Positions 32,615 to 43,400 of a DNA stretch of 64,000 nt are shown piece after piece (within the stretch, counting starts at the first letter, position 1; the number at the start of each line of letters is the position of its first letter). Made by a program: the position numbers and the translations under genes. Below the pieces are notes generated by a model. The model worked only from the letters and a program-made list of their open reading frames with translations. It made no database searches and was not told the origin of the DNA. Source of the DNA: Humulus lupulus (taxonomy: Eukaryota > Streptophyta > Magnoliopsida > Rosales > Cannabaceae); NCBI RefSeq assembly GCF_963169125.1, contig NC_084798.1:195171481-195235480 (forward strand), read 5' to 3'.

Positions 32615-34512
32615 TGTAACGACCCAACTATTCTAGACTTTGGACCATTAAAACTACTATGCTAATCATAAGGAAACGTACATATGAAAACATCATAACT
32701 TTATTTAAAATTGTAAAGCAAATGTTGAATACATAAAAATGTGTTTAGGATATGGGATCCCATTGTTTTAAAAATAAAACATAACATGGTCTAAATAAAT
32801 CGATTACAAAACTAAGTGCGGAAAAAAAATACATAGGAATATGATTTAAAGACTTAAAGACTTCATACTCTAATCGAACGCTCAGTCCATCGATTCCATC
32901 CTGCCTCAATACACATCCCCAAGCTGCCAAGAACCTTTCTCGCCGCCATAGCTAATTTCTTGCACATATAAACATAAAGGAATGAGCCTAATGCCCAGCA
33001 AGGAAAAACTAACAACATAAATCATATTACATAAAATTCATATCATATGCTAAAACCATATCATAAACATATGTCATATCCTACTACAACGGCCATTATA
33101 CTACTTGGGGCTTGTTAACTAATCAAGTCATATGCCCATTAGATTTGTGGGGCTTGCTAGCTAAGCAAGTCATATGCCCATAAATTTATTGGGGTTTGTT
33201 AGCTATACAAGTCATATGCCCAAGTCTATCAACATATATAATATAACATTTCATAACACAACATAACATAAGATAGCATATAACATATAAAATCCTATCC
33301 TATTTTCCTTACCAATATACCGGGATATGAGAACAGTATTGGGACTTTGGAACACTCCTAAAAACCATAATAGAAAGGTGAGTATACTAAAGAAAAAGGA
33401 TAAAAAGAATTAACTACACCATCGAAAGGATACTTACCAACAACAATCTTACGTTCAAGATCTTAGATTCCTAACCAAGAATAAAGAATACGAGTTAGGA
33501 TTTTGAGTAGAAAAACTATAAGAATAACACAAAAAGGACTAGAATAAGGAATACCTCGGATGATTCTATAACCGAACTACACCTCGAACCGAAATATACT
33601 ATGAACCTTACTTCCCGAGTGTTTATTAAGCTTATAAGGATAAAGCTTATAACCCCAACTCAAGTGTTTATCACTATAAAATAACCTAGCAGCTTGCAGA
33701 CTCTGAACTTAGCTTGATGAATGAATAAATGGCTGGGCACTAGGTCCTATTTATAGAGTTCAAGAATGAAAAGATCTTTATTTAGCTAGAATAAAATAAT
33801 GGCCTTTTAATTGAAAAATCTTTGTATAATTGTTCAGGTGAGGCTGAAGACTCGGTCAAAAAGATTCTGGACTTATCAAGAGGTTAAAGAATAAATTAAG
33901 CTCGGTTTCAAAAACATTCAAATATATGGCACTACAGCCGATATATCGCCCCTAGTAGACGATATATCACCTGTGCTAATATGCCCGAGGCTCGTCGAGG
34001 TGGTCGTGCGAAGATACGTGTTTTTTGTATCCCCGTATGGCGATATATCGACCCCTAGTGCTGCGATATATCGACATATGCTGAAATATTATACACGTAA
34101 TTGCACTTTTTCAGCCTAATTTGAATTGAGTAAACAGCCTTGACTAAGTCCTCTAACGAATTCAAAGCTGCTGGCAGATCCTAGGATATTCAAATATTAC
34201 TCTTATTACATTTATTCCTCAAAATACTTAATTATTCATTAAACATACACATGACAAGTGTCATTTCCTTATTGGGTTTATCTAAACCTTATATTATAAT
34301 AAATATCACCTTCATAATCAGTTATATTAATTAAACCGTAGGTTATAATTAATATTCTTAAACTATAGGTTAAACTTATAAAATCAACAAGTGTTGCTAC
34401 GAGTGTCCAACTGAATCATCGTCTGAACCAAAATTCACAGTCATAAAGATACTACAACTATTACTATTGCTACTACTATCTAACTAGCTAAGTAATGTTC
34501 TTGTACTCTACA
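32615..34512 (-). repeat. 3' LTR of the Tekay element
   Basis: + strand ends TGTAACGACCC and CTCTACA (1898 bp). A TATA box (CTCTATAAATAGG, - strand) is at 33747-33758. Three tandem units of 42-47 bp with GGGGCTTG and CAAGTCATATGCCC lie at 33091-33222. Four GCGATATATCGC-type palindromes lie at 33938-34075. Confidence 0.95.
33938..34075. repeat. Four GCGATATATCGC palindromes in the Tekay LTR
   Basis: Cores at 33938-33950, 33958-33971, 34039-34052 and 34062-34075, in two pairs. They lie ~180 bp upstream of the TATA box in element orientation. The 5' LTR has the same four at 41670-41806. Confidence 0.85.
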
Positions 34513-34526
34513 ATTCTCCCCTACTA
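34513..34526 (-). promoter_or_regulatory. Tekay polypurine tract
   Basis: AGTAGGGGAGAAT on the - strand directly precedes the 3' LTR start TGTAGAG. Confidence 0.8.
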
Positions 34527-34563
34527 AAAAGAATTTCGTCCTCGAAATTTACTTACCAAATAA

Positions 34564-35880
34564 CTACGGATACCGGCCTTGCATGTCTTCCTCCAACTCC
34601 CACATTGCCTCTCGTTCAGAACTATTACTCTGTAGGAGTTTGACTATAGGAGTGCTCTTCGACCGTAACTGCTTCACCCCCTATCCAGGAAGCTAACCAG
34701 TCGTTCCTTGTAACTCAAGTATTTCTGGAGTGCTATCGTATCATACTTGAGGACGTGAGATGGGTCTGACACATACTTGCGTAGCTCCAAGATGTGGAAC
34801 ACGTTGTGACTATCTGCTAGAGCTGGCGGTATGGATAGTCTATACGCAATTGTTCCCACTTTGTCCAATATCTCAAAAGGACCTGTAAATCGGGGACTAA
34901 GCTTGCCTTTCTTCCCAAACCTCTTCACACCTTTCATAGGAGATATCTTTAAGAAGACTTGATCTCCGACTTTGAATTCCACATCGCGTCGCTTGGCATC
35001 CGCATAGCTTTTCTGACGACTTTGAGCAGTAAGCATACGCTGTCTAATTAGCGCTACTGCTTCTTGAGCTTGTCTAACTGCTTCAGGACCTAGAAGCTGT
35101 CGTTCTCCTACCTCGTCCCAGTGCAACGGTGCTTGACACCTTATTCCATATAGCAACTCATAAGGTGCCATCCCGATCGTTGACTGGTAACTATTGTTGT
35201 AGGAGAACTCTATCAGCGGCAAGTAATTATTCCATGATCCTCCGAAATCAAGTACACAAGCGCCCAACATATCTTCTAAAATCTGAATCGTACCCTCGGA
35301 CTGCCCGTCTGTCTGAGGATGAAAAGTTGTACTAAGACTTAACTTAGTACCCATAGCTTGCTGTAAACTTCCCCAAAATCTCGATGTAAACATCGATCCT
35401 CTATCCGACACTATTGTCTTGGGGATTCCATGCAATTGTACTATCTCTTGGACATAGATGTCTGCATATTGGTCTGCCGTGAATGAAGTCTTAATAGGTA
35501 GGAAATGAGCCGACTTGGTTAGTCTATCTATTACTATCCAAGCAGAATCATGCTGCTTATTCATTCTTGGCAAACCTGTCACGAAGTCCATATCTATATC
35601 GTCCCACTTCCATTCTGGTATGCTAAGCGGTTGCAATAAGCCTGCAGGCCGCTGATGTTCTGCTTTCACTTGCTGGCATACTAGACACTTAGACACAAAA
35701 TCTGCTATGTCCTTCTTCATCCCTGGCCACCAATAGATTGCCTTGATGTCATGAGTCATCTTGGTCGACCCTGGGTGAACTGAGTACGGGGAACTGTGCG
35801 CTTCTTCTAGAATTGTCTTCTTAATCCTTTGATCATTTGGCACACATACCCGATCCTTATATCTCAATAAACCTTAACTA
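34564..35880 (-). pseudogene. pol: Tekay integrase with chromodomain
   Basis: The integrase inserts cDNA, and its chromodomain probably directs insertion to marked chromatin. Zinc-binding part: HSSPYSVHPGSTKM and CLVCQQVKAEHQ. Core: DIDMDFVTGLP, SDRGSMFTSRFWGSLQ and FHPQTDGQSEGTIQ, so all three acidic catalytic residues remain. The C-terminal domain (VGDQVFLKISPMKGVKRFG, LSPRFTGPFEIL, HNVFHILELRKYV) stays open to 34674. A one-base shift there puts the chromodomain tail (STPIVKLLQSN, EAMWELEEDM) in another frame, ending at 34564. Upstream, a stop at about 35877 separates it from RNase H. This is the best preserved integrase in the window. Confidence 0.9.
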
Positions 35881-37931
35881 GATATTGAGAAATCTGTGGT
35901 CTTGCCTTCTCTGACTACATCCATGTGTGTCGCTAGTGTGTCGTCATGTTCTTGCCCAATCCGTATATCTTCTAGTAGATTTGATTGGATAGACAAGTTA
36001 GCCATTTTTCCGAAAACTACTTCTATTTCGGCATTGATCAGCTCCTGCTACAGTGGATTTTCTAGTCTGGATAATGTTGCTAAACTTCCATAACTTTTTC
36101 TACTTAGCACATCGGCAACTACGTTTGCCTTCCCCGGGTGGTATAAGATTTCTCAGTCATAACCCTTTACAAACTCTAACCACCTACACTGCCTCATATT
36201 GAGCTCCTTCTTGGTAAAGAAGTACTTTAAACTTTTGTGGTCTATATAAATCTCGCACCGTTCTCCGTAAAGATAATGGCGCCAGATTTTCAACGCAAAG
36301 ACCACTGCTGCCAACTCCATATCGTGAGTTGGGTAGCGTTGCTCGTACTCCTTCAGTTGTCTTGAGGCGTAGGCTATCACCTTGTCATTCTGCATCAGCA
36401 CGCAACCCAACCCTTGCTTCGACACATCGCAGTAGACTACAAACTTATCGTTGGGTGTCAGTACACAGAGTACTGGTTCTGAGCAAAGCTTATCCTTAAG
36501 CAACTGGAAACTTTCTTCACATCAATCATTCCAGTAGAATCTTTGTTGTTTCCGGGTCAGGTTGGTGAGCGAAGTGGCTATCTTGGAAAAGCCCTCTACG
36601 AACCTCCTATAATAACCTGCTAACCCCAGAAAGCTCCTTACTTCTGATGCGTTCTTTGGTCTTGGCCAATCCTTCACGGCCTCTACCTTTGATGGGTCTA
36701 CTACAACTCCATCCTTTGTTATAATATGCCCGAGGAACGCCACTTGCGAAAGCCAAAACTCGCATTTCTTGAACTTGGCATAGAGTTGATTCTCCTTCAG
36801 TCATGACAAAATCAACCTCAAATGTTCCTCGTGCTCTACTTCATCCTTAGAGTATACTAAGATGTCGTCGATGAACACTACGACAAATTTATCTAAGTAG
36901 TCCTTGAAGACCCTATTCATCAAGTCCATAAACGCGGCTAGTACGTTGGTAAGACCAAAAGACATAACTAAGAACCCGTAATGTCCATAACGAGTTCTAA
37001 AGGCTGTCTTAGGAATATCTTCTCCCTTTACCTTGAGCTGATGATACCCGAACCGTAAATCAATCTTTGAAAATATAGTCGCACCTCGTAGTTGATCAAA
37101 CAAGTCGTCGATCCGCGGTAGCGGGTACTTATTCTTAATTGTTACCTTGTTCAGCTCGCGGTAGTCTATACACATCCACATGCTTCCATCCTTTTTCTTC
37201 ACAAATAGAACCGGAGCTCCCCATGGCGAATGGCTCGGCCTAATAAAACCCAAGTCTAGGAGTTCTTGTAGCTGCGTCTTTAAATCCTTGAGTTCTGTAG
37301 GTGCCATCCAATACGGTGCCTTGGAGATAGACTTGGTGCCCTGTACTAATTCTATCGTGAAGTCAATTTCCCGAGTCGGCGGCAATCCTGGCAAGTCATC
37401 GGGAAATACCTCTAGGAATTCTCTTACAATACGGACGTCTCCAACCTTGAGTGGTGTTTCCTTTACCACATCTGCGATGCTGGCTAAGAATGCTTGACAT
37501 CCTTTTTCCATAATTCTTTGAGCTTTGAGGGATGATACTAATGGGGTGCGTAATCCTGAAGCTTGTCCCATGAAGCATAGTTTTTGGCCGTCAGGAGTCT
37601 CGAACGTCACCTTCTTGCATTTGCAGTCGATGGTTGCGCCGTGTCGTGCTAGCCAGTCAATGCCTAGTATTATGTCGAAGTCCTTGATCTCCAGTTCTAT
37701 CAGGTCTCCTTCTAGTTCTACGTCCTCAATCTTGATCGGTACGCCTCGTACTATCCGTGATGATAGAACTACTTTGCCCGAAGGCAACTCGGTTATAAAC
37801 CTAGTTCTAAATCTTTCACAAGGTTTGTCTAGTTTTTCTATCATTCCTAACGAGATATACGAATGAGTGGCTCCCGAATCAAATAATACAGAGCATATAT
37901 TATTGAGGATAGAAACCTGACCTGTGACCAC
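35881..37931 (-). pseudogene. pol: Tekay protease, reverse transcriptase and RNase H
   Basis: Protease: [12 protein letters not shown] near 37880. [90 protein letters not shown] and catalytic FIDDILVYS near 36850-36876. RNase [41 protein letters not shown] and [12 protein letters not shown]. The frame is unbroken by indels, but stops occur at 36801 (TGA), 36522 (TGA), 36153 (TGA) and ~36050 (TAG). Each stands where a single transition would give the expected residue. RT catalytic residues are intact. Confidence 0.9.
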
Positions 37932-39173
37932 CTTATTGCTAGCATCAGCCTCTCATTGGGTTAAGGCAAAAACCCTAGCAGGAACCATCTTGTCGTCTTT
38001 CTTCCCTTCCGGCTTGCGCTGAGGACAATCTCTTTTCCGGTGTCCTTCCTGACCACAGTTATAACATTCCTTGGTGTTTGCGCGACATTCACCAGGATGT
38101 TTCTTCTGACACTTAGCACATGGCGGGTATTCCACATAACCCGGCTTATTTCCCCCATTATTTTTCCGTGCCCTCTTTTCCCTGTCAGATTGCTTATTAT
38201 TAGGATGCCTTCTTTTCTGACCGTTACTGTTGTTGCCGGAATGATTGTTGCTATTATGGTTTTTGTTTCGACTGGTCTGAGGTTGACCCTATTGTCTAGG
38301 CTCAGGCTTACTGGCTTCTTCTTTACTTACATTAGCCTGCAGCCTCTCTACTTCTATTGTCGTCTTTAGAACGTCGGCATACGTAGTATTCCCCAGGTTT
38401 GCTAGCTTAACCCCCAGCTCGATCTTTGGTCGAAGTCCTTTAACGAACTTGTTCACCCTCAGAAAATCAGTTGGAACCATCTCAGATGCAAACTTAGCTA
38501 GGCGGTCTAATTGACGAGCATACTCTACCACTGATAAACTACCTTGCGTCAAGTTGGCAAACTCCTCAACTCTTGAAGCAAGTACAGCCGAATTGTAATA
38601 CTTCTTGTGGAACAACTCCAAACATCGAGTCTATGTCATGGTGGTGACATCGTGCGATTGCTGGACCAAGTCCCACCATATTCTGCCGTCCTTCTTGAGC
38701 AAAGACGAGATGCAGGATATACGGTCCGTGTTACTGAGATTCATGTCCGTCAGAATTGGCTCTACATTCCTTAGCCACTCTTCTGCCTCAAAGGGGTCTG
38801 TAGTCCCTTTGAAGTTTGGAGCGTGCTGCTTACGGAACCTCTCAAAAACTAGCTCCATGTGCTGTACTGAATACGTCGCATAATTCGCCATTGGTCATCC
38901 CCCATATGGACCAACTTGTTGGGGTGCTATGGCCATTTGCTGTGGCTGCAGAAGCTGAGTCTGGGGTTGAGCCTGTTGTCGTTGTTGCTGCAAAAGTTCC
39001 TCGACTTGCTGTCGCAGTCTGGTGATCTCTGCAATGTTGTCAGATGGCGGTGCCGGCGCGTTGCCGCTGGCAGTAGCACGCACTCCCCTTCTGCGAACTG
39101 GATGGGCTTAATTGTTCACTGGAGCAACGTTGGAGGCGTTTCCGTTGGTGCGTGCAGATCTTCAGAGTGACAT
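37932..39173 (-). pseudogene. gag: Tekay gag
   Basis: Likely start ATG at 39173, in the same frame as pol, with TGA at codon 4 and TAA at codon 22. A Gln-rich stretch (39000-38910) precedes the gag core: FKGTTDPFEAEEWLRNVEPIL, ISCISSLLKKDGRIWWDLV, LELFHKKYYNSAV and QGSLSVVEYARQLDRLAKF. Two zinc-knuckle-like motifs follow: CAKCQKKHPGEC and CYNCGQEGHRKRDC (~38070). Other stops lie at 38892, 38622 (TAG in place of a Trp codon), 38286 and 37950. A fused gag-pol frame is usual for this lineage. Confidence 0.9.
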
Positions 39174-39701
39174 CGCAACAGAGTTCTAACAGTTGAAAGA
39201 AACATGTTAGAACTTTACCTAATAGGCTCTAAGGAAAAAACTTATTCTAAGCAGACATAACTCGGACCTATTGATTATGACTTCTTATGAAAATTATATA
39301 AATCTTCTTATTTATTAGAGTGGGTTTCTATACTTAGAAAAATAAGCCATCTTTATTATTTTCTAAGTTTGTTTCTAATCACCCAATATGACTTAATTCT
39401 CAGGCTCGAAACTCATCTTTGTTCCAAAAGTTAACCATATTGAGGGAGGGCTGGGATCAGTAAAATCGTTCCCACTACTATGGTCCCCTAACTCTCAATA
39501 TAGAAACTTGGTTCATTGATTTGTATCCACCCTCACCGAACTTAGTCATTATTTATTTTATTTATTATTTATTATGATTGCGAAAAAAAATCAAACTCAT
39601 ACATGATAACAAAATAACATGATATTAATTTGGAAAAGAGTTTTCACTAATTACAACCATAAAACAAATAATAAATAAAACAAACAATGAAACTAACTAT
39701 T
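39174..39701 (-). other. Spacer between leader ORF and gag (Tekay)
   Basis: 528 bp with no coding signal. It is AT-rich, with one short repeat of TTTATTTATTATTT type near 39545-39570. Confidence 0.6.
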
Positions 39702-40169
39702 CTAAAAATCAGGATCTTCTACATCCAATCCTCCATCTAGCATATCATCATCCAATTCTTCATAATCTTCATTATCACGTGCCTCAAAATGCCCTCGAGG
39801 AAGCTTCGTAAAAATCCTATGCTTTTGCTCATTTGTAAACTGAAATTATGATTTTGAAGTGAACCTAATTAAGAGAAAATAATATCGCATTGCTATTGGC
39901 AGTTCATCTTCATCATCCATTGTTTCCCATATTTCCTCTAAGGTTGCAATTACGGGATGAAAATCTCTAAATAGTCTAATTACTAAAACGTATTGCTCCG
40001 TTGCTCTCATCATGATCTCGTTAGATTCTTGAAGGTAACCTATTTCTCTATGGAACAAAAGCAGTCTCCGAGTGATTCTCTCTAGCACTCCTACGATGTT
40101 TCTTGGTTCTCTAATTCTCTTTAAAGCCTTAATGGCTTGGATATCCTCATAGGTTAATGCTTCGTTCAT
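39702..40169 (-). pseudogene. Leader ORF upstream of Tekay gag, ~155 codons, unrecognised
   Basis: The ATG at 40169 lies 6 nt after a likely intron acceptor and ~150 nt inside the primer site. The frame is open for 107 codons to a TAA at 39846. It then continues in the same frame for another 47 codons to a TAG at 39702, with a coherent acidic C-terminus (EDYEELDDDMLDGG). The protein starts MNEALTYEDIQAIKAL and has an amphipathic, Arg-rich helical part (VLERITRRLLLFHREIGYL) and a WETMDDEDELP stretch. It shows no gag, zinc-knuckle or membrane features. I do not recognise the family. A chance ORF is possible, but the length, intron and coherent tail argue for a real extra gene with one nonsense change. 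Confidence 0.5.
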
Positions 40170-40175
40170 TCTTTA

Positions 40176-40243
40176 CTGAAAACATAAATGCTAAAATCGT
40201 TAGCTATACATATAAACATAATAACTATAACTTAAATACTTAC
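40176..40243 (-). other. Putative 68-nt intron in the Tekay leader
   Basis: Donor CCAAGTAAGTATTT (at 40243) and acceptor TTATGTTTTCAG (at 40176), with AT-rich content between. Size and signals fit a plant mini-intron. Confidence 0.55.
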
Positions 40244-40308
40244 TTGGCGGTCAGATTCAGAGCTTTGAGTGTGTGTATCGAGGAGAACTTTATGCGAATG
40301 AACCGTTT

Positions 40309-40320
40309 CTCTGATACCAA
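40309..40320 (-). promoter_or_regulatory. Tekay primer-binding site (initiator Met tRNA)
   Basis: TTGGTATCAGAG reads on the - strand one base inside the 5' LTR. TGGTATCAGAGC is complementary to the 3' end of plant initiator methionine tRNA. Confidence 0.85.
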
Positions 40321-40321
40321 C

Positions 40322-42244
40322 TGTAATGACCCAACTATTCTAGACTTTGGACCATTAAAACTATTATGCTAATCATAAGAAAACATACATATGAAAACAC
40401 CATAACTTTATTTAAAACTGTAAAGCAAATGTTGAATGCATAAAAATGCGTTTAGGATATGGGATCCCATTGTTTTAAAAATAAAACATAACATGGTCTA
40501 AATAAATCGATTACAAAACTAAGTGCGGAAAAAAAAATACATAGGAATATGATTTAAAGACTTAAAGACTTCATCCTCTAATCGAACGCTCAGTCCATCG
40601 ATTCCATCCTGCCTCAATACACATCCCCAAGCTGCCAAGAACCTTTTCCGCCGCCATAGCTAATTTCTTGCACATATAAACATAAAGGAATGAGCCTAAT
40701 GCCCAGCAAGGAAAAACTAACAACATAAATCATATTACATAAAATTCATATCATATGCTAAAAACATATCATAAACACACATTATAGGCATATCATAAAC
40801 ATATGTCATATATTACTACAATGGCCATTATACTACTTGGGGCTTGTTAACTAATCAAGTCATATGCCCATTAGATTTGTGGGGCTTGCTAGCTAAGCAA
40901 GTCATATGCCCATAAATTTATTGGGGTTTGTTATCTATAAAAGTCATATGCCCAAGTCTATCAACATATATAATATAACATTTAATAACACAACATAACA
41001 TAAGATAGCATATAACATATAAAATCCTATCCTATTTTCCTTACCAATATACCAGGATATGAGAACAATATCGGGACTTTGGAACACTCCTAAAAACCAT
41101 AATAGAAAGGTGAGTATACTAAAGAAAAAGGATGAAAAGAATGAACTACACCATCGAAAGGATACTTACCAACAACAATCTTACATTCAAGATCTTAGAT
41201 TCCTAACCAAGAATAAAGAATACGAGTTAGGATTTTGAGTAGAAAAACTATAAGAATAACACAGAAAGGACTAGAATAAGGAATACCTCGGATGCTTCTA
41301 TAACCGAAATACACCTCGAACCGAAATATACTATGAACCTTACTTCCCAAGTGTTTATTAAGCTTATAAGGATAAAGCTTATAACCCCAACCCAAGTGTT
41401 TATCACTATAAAATAACATAGCAGCTTGCAGACTCTGAACTGAGCTTGATGAATGAATAAATGGCTGGGCACTAGGTCCTATTTATAGAGTTCAAGAATG
41501 AAAAGATCTTTATTTAGCTAGAATAAAATAATGGCCTTTTAATTGAAAAATCTTTGTATAATCGTTCAGCTGAGGCTGAAGACTCGGTCAAAAAGATTCT
41601 GGACTTATCAAGAGGTTAAAGAATAAATTAAGCTCGGTTTCAAAAACGTTCAAATATATGGCACTACAGCCGATATATCGCCCCTAGTAGATGATATATC
41701 ACCTGGGCTAATATGCCCGAGGCTCGTCAAGGTGGTCGTGCGAAGTTACGTTTTTTTTGTATCCCCGTATGGCGATATATCGCCCCCTGGTGCTGCGATA
41801 TATCGGCATACGCTGAAATATTATACACGTAATTACACTTTTTCAGCCTAATTTGAATTGAGTAAACAGCCTTGACTAAGTCCTCTAACGAATTCAAAGC
41901 TGCTGGCAGACCCTAGCATATTCAAATATTACTCTTATTACATTTATTCCTCAAAATACTTAATTATTCATTAAACATACACATGACAAGTGTCATTTCC
42001 TTATTGGGTTTATCTAAACCTTATATTATAATAAATATCACCTTCATAATCAGTTATATTAATTAAACCTTAGGTTATAATTAATATTCTTAAACTATAG
42101 GTTAAACTTATAAAATCTACAAGTGTTGCTACGAGTGTCCAACTGAATCCGGGTCTGAACCAAAATCCACAGTCATAAAGATACTACAACTATTACTATT
42201 GCTACTACTATCTAACTAGCAAAGTGAAGTTCTTGGACTCTACA
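40322..42244 (-). repeat. 5' LTR of the Tekay element
   Basis: + strand ends TGTAATGACCC and CTCTACA (1923 bp). TATA box on the - strand at 41479-41490, palindromes at 41670-41806, triplicate repeats at about 40820-40952. It differs from the 3' LTR mainly by scattered substitutions and one extra ~30-bp stretch near 40765-40795. Confidence 0.95.
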
Positions 42245-42249
42245 TCACA

Positions 42250-42393
42250 TGTAAAAACAATTAACAAATTTAACTCACATAATTCATACCAACAATTCAA
42301 ATAATGAAATTAAAATTCTAACACTCAACTATTAACACTTCAATTAATAAAAACAACAATAAAAATTAAAAAAATAAAAATTTGGTGCTCTAC
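42250..42393 (-). repeat. E6: probable old Tekay-type LTR, right end
   Basis: On the - strand it starts TGTAGAGCACC, like the Tekay LTR start TGTAGAGTAC. It abuts LINE sequence abruptly at 42394. AT-rich, no gene. Confidence 0.45.
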
Positions 42394-42627
42394 AATAGTG
42401 AACGGAACGAACACAATTCATTAACAAAAAATTAACCCAAGGTGAGTCAAAACTAAGTTTGAGCATGACCATTTCTAAGAAAGACCATTCAACTTGATCA
42501 TATGTCTTAATCATATCCAATTTCATTATTCAATAACATTTCTTCCCCGTTTAAAGTGCACGTGAGGAATGTAGTAGTTCATATGCAACCTTCACATTAT
42601 TAGTAATTCGACGTCCCTCAATAAAAG
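42394..42627 (-). pseudogene. L1-like LINE reverse transcriptase fragment
   Basis: Read on the - strand the codons give IEGRRITNNVKVAYELLHSSRA, then after two stops KLDMIKTYDQVEWSFLEMVMLKL and a CVRSVHY segment. These are the finger and catalytic motif A blocks of plant L1-type non-LTR RT (typical forms are GRLITDN, AYELLHS and KLDMSKAYDRVEW). The fragment joins chromovirus integrase at its right end and LTR DNA at its left. It fits a 5'-truncated LINE that inserted into E5 and was later cut by E6. Confidence 0.8.
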
Positions 42628-43400
42628 CACAACATCTCAACATGTCTTCTAGAATTTGTATAGTTCTCTCAGACTGGCCATCGGTTTGAGAATGGAACGC
42701 AGTGCTAAACTTTAAACTTGTTCCCATAGCTTTCTGTAATCTCTTCCAAAAGTTTGATGTGAACACTGACCCTCGATCAGAAATTATTGAATTTGGAACC
42801 CCATGAAGTCTCACTATCTCACTCACATATAATTCTGCATATTGGTCCGCCGAGTAGGTAGTCTTAACTAGTAGAAAATGGGAGCACATAGTGAGCCTAT
42901 CCACTATTACCCAAGTAGAATCGTGCTGCTTTGTGGTCCTGGGTAGTCCTACCACAAAATCCATTGCTATATCCTCCCATTTCCATTTCAGAACGTAAAG
43001 CAGTTGAAGTAATGCTACTAGCCTTTGGTGCTCCGCCTTGACTTGCTGGCATGCCAAGCATCTAGCAAAAAACTCAGCAATATCCCTCTTCATTCCAGGC
43101 CACCAATACAACGCCTTAAGGTCTTGGTACATCTTTGTCGACCCTGGGTGTAAGGAATAGGGTGTTGTATGCACCTCTTCCATAATACTTTCCTTAATAT
43201 CATCATTGCTAGGCACACAAATCCTATCCTTATATCGCAACAATCCACTGTTGGACATCGTGAAGTCACTGCTACCACTTTCCTGTACCAAAGCCTCTTG
43301 CTTCATCAGGGCTTCATCCACTTTCTGTCATTTTCTAATTTGTTCCAGTAGGGAGGATTGTAACATGAGGTTCACTAGGCCTCCTATCACGAACTCAATG
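42628..43400 (-). pseudogene. pol: E5 integrase (truncated)
   Basis: Zinc-binding part: HTTPYSLHPGSTKM and CLACQQVKAEHQ. Core: DIAMDFVVGLPRTTKQ, DRLTMCSHFL, IISDRGSVFTSNFWKRLQKAM and FHSQTDGQSERTIQILEDML, where the sequence breaks off into LINE. The acidic catalytic residues remain, but the C-terminal and chromodomain parts are missing. Confidence 0.85.

Larger units (their letters stand above)
32615..42244 (-). mobile_element. Complete Tekay-type chromovirus (Ty3/gypsy), 9.6 kb
   Basis: Two very similar LTRs bound it and TCACA flanks it (32610-32614 and 42245-42249). Read on the - strand, the order is 5' LTR (40322-42244), initiator-Met tRNA primer site, short intron, leader ORF, one gag-pol frame ending in a chromodomain, polypurine tract and 3' LTR (32615-34512). 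The chromodomain and primer site fit the Tekay/Del lineage. LTR differences are few, apart from an extra stretch near 40770 in the 5' LTR, so it is fairly young. It is nevertheless inactive because of several stop codons. Confidence 0.95.
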
